This document shows, piece by piece, positions 61,849-64,000 of a DNA stretch of 64,000 nucleotides; the first letter of the stretch is position 1, and the number at the start of each line of letters is the position of its first letter. The translations under genes and the position numbers were made by a program. This DNA comes from Setophaga petechia (Eukaryota > Chordata > Aves > Passeriformes > Parulidae): contig JANCRA010000003.1 of assembly GCA_024362935.1 (NCBI GenBank), positions 37,447,291 to 37,511,290 on the forward strand, written 5' to 3'. Under the pieces are notes generated by a model. It did no database searches, was not told the DNA's origin, and saw only the letters and a program-made list of their open reading frames with translations.

Positions 61849-64000
61849 TCAGTCATTCAAGAGCCACTATGTCCAGCTTTCCTAATAGAGAAACAGATGC
61901 CTGAGATATGGGAGAGTGAGGGTTTTAAATGGTTTGTTGCTTTGCAGCAATCTCATCTACTAGCATAGCTCAGCTACCTCCTGTGGCTGAAAGCAGTGAG
62001 GAGATAGATGATGGTTTGATTCTTTCTCATAACTTTGAAATTTTTTTTTAATTCCCTAACTACTTATTATCTTTACATTTTTTAAACAAATGTCCAAACC
62101 CCAGAAATTCCTGACAGCCATCAGTTTGTGTCCCTAATTGCTTGTTTCTCCTTCTGAAGCTTTCTTACTATAATTACAGTCTTCTGACATTAAATTTTGC
62201 AATTACTTATATTTCTTCTCATGGCATTAATAAGTATCAGCTGTATATTCTGAATACAATTATAATTGACTATTTTCAAATTATGCAGTCTCACCTATCT
62301 TAGTGAAGTGTGGAACAAAAGATGATTTCCTAGAGCTCATGCAACTCTTCAGGCCAAAGGTTTTCTCTCAGGCATACCCATGAAATCTCATTAACAAGAC
62401 TGCCACATCTTCTAATTCTGTGCTTCTCTCCATTAAGGCAGTTTTAGAGACTTATTTTTCAAGAAACCTTCCCACATCACCTCTAGGAAAATAATAAGAC
62501 ATCAGTCACCATCTGAAAATTCAGTCTGTTGAACTACATTAATTTTTTTGAAGGCTGATATATTGATCAGGATTCATTGACTTGGGGAAGAAAATAAATT
62601 ATTCAGAATATTTAAAACTAACACTAAAAACCTACTCAAAACAAACAGCCAACCTCTTTCCCCACCTATTGTTCTGTCCCCCAGCAAAAACACCATGGAA
62701 ATAAAAATGTGTTGAAAAAAGAAGCTCAAGAAGAGAATCTAAATTGTAACATTTTTAGGAAAGAAAATTAGCTCCAGTTAATGTGAAATAACTGCATGTA
62801 CTTGGGTTTGTTCTCTGTCTGACAGTTAAAATGAAAGACTGATGGTAACAAGGGAGTCAGAAGATAATTTGGCCCCTCACCACTTACGGAATATACCTGT
62901 TGGAGAATTTCCAGGTAGTGCCTAGTAATCTCTGAATCAAATAAAAAGCTATGCTGCCTCAGAGAAACATTAAGTGAGAAATTAATTTGTGTATTACTAT
63001 AAAGAAAATGCTGCACATAACCACTAGCATAAAAAGCAGATTTTATCTTTTTTAAATTATTTTTTAATGAAAGTTCTTCAATGTTATTAAAATATAAGCA
63101 TTCAAAAGTAAATTTTAAACCAACCTTTCATTTGTTGATTTGAATTACAGTAGCTTAATCATTATCATTATAATTTACGCCTTCTTAGCAGTTCCTTTCA
63201 TTGCAATTTTATCCAAAAGAGGAAATTCATAAGACTATTCATATAGTCACATTCACCCTCAAATCTGGAAATCTGTTCCACAGTCACTGAAATCCAGAGA
63301 AGAATGATTCAAAGAAGCTGCTCTGTGAATGTAATACTACTTATTCATACTTCCCAGACAGACAGAAACATTCTGGTGTGGGACAGCCATGATCGAATGC
63401 CTTTAATATCTGTGAGAAATATGTTATGGAATAACATCTTACAATATTCTTGGCATTGCATTATTAGTTGAGCAGAAAGAAAAATGTACAGAACATTTTT
63501 CTTTTCTTTCTCCTTCCTGCCATTCTCAGTTTAATACCATAAAAAAAAAAAATCAAGGCATTATAGGTTGGTTTTTGGATATGTAATATCGTATTTTAAT
63601 TATTATCTATTTTCACAAATTTTAAATTTGTAAAAATTACAAATTTTATTTGGGAAAATCAAATGCAGAAAAAATATATATTTCCATTAAATTAAGCATA
63701 CATGCTTAATTTTTGGTTTTTTTGGTTGTTTTGGTTGTTTCAATGAGAAATTTTTATAATGAGAATATAATAGTATTTAAAACAAGCAATAAATACAAGC
63801 AAGTTCAGTTACAGCTGTTAAAAAACCAGCTACAGTTAAGGACATACAGAACTAGCCACTCTTTCTTAGTCATTCATTTGGGTTGGACCATTTGGGTTCT
63901 TTCCTCTCCATAGATGTTGCAGTGGTGATATTTACAAATATCTATGTAGCTAAGAGCAACTACAGAACAAAATTTCAGTTCCCAAAATATTTATATAAAT
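61849..64000. other. Unique AT-rich DNA, no gene seen
   Basis: No gene or transposon recognised. A short AT-rich inverted repeat lies at 63624-63646, and a T/G-rich run at about 63711-63739. Confidence 0.55.
63624..63646. repeat. Short AT-rich inverted repeat
   Basis: AAATTTGTAA and TTACAAATTT form perfect 10-base arms around a 3-base loop. Confidence 0.8.

Noticed and set aside
1..64000. tRNA, rRNA, CRISPR arrays, bacterial or phage systems
   Set aside because: No cloverleaf with A/B boxes, no regularly spaced repeats and no dense coding were seen; the repeats are avian nuclear elements.

Overview
The window looks like nuclear DNA of a bird, probably a songbird (inference). It is AT-rich, has no dense protein-coding content, and carries the interspersed elements typical of avian genomes: six truncated CR1 LINE copies and at least three retroviral long terminal repeats (LTRs) whose sequence resembles LTR families I know from passerine genomes. 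I see no operons, ribosome binding sites, tRNA, rRNA or CRISPR arrays. No complete or convincing protein-coding gene is visible, so the window is best read as intergenic DNA or the inside of a very large intron.

Layout: 1-840 unique DNA; 841-1374 an LTR (minus), followed by a second LTR-like GC-rich block (1490-1690) with a 20-bp tandem repeat; 1.7-5.8 kb mostly unique, with a pyrimidine-rich tract and an unexplained GC-rich block at 4215-4660; 5788-6358 and 7255-7765 two CR1 copies (minus); 7.8-16.2 kb unique; 16208-16806 an LTR (minus); 18818-19180 CR1 (minus); 19.2-31.4 kb a long stretch without recognised transposons that holds a possible 48-nt exon (22223-22270), a strong hairpin (23287-23342) and a 97-bp duplicated segment (23399 and 25525); 31414-31745 CR1 (minus); 33652-34423 CR1 (plus); 36.7-38.6 kb a more complex accessory patch with an LTR (38214-38564, minus); 39500-39655 CR1 3' end (plus); 39.7-55.5 kb unique with microsatellites; 55491-56305 CR1 (minus); 56.3-64.0 kb unique, with a 242-codon open frame of unknown meaning at 61118-61848.

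No gene set acts together here. The recognisable biology is decayed retrotransposons. The most interesting unexplained signals are the perfect 15-bp-arm hairpin at 23.3 kb, the 95/97-identical direct duplication that begins 57 bp after it, and the short exon-like block at 22.2 kb. None of these amounts to a demonstrated new system.
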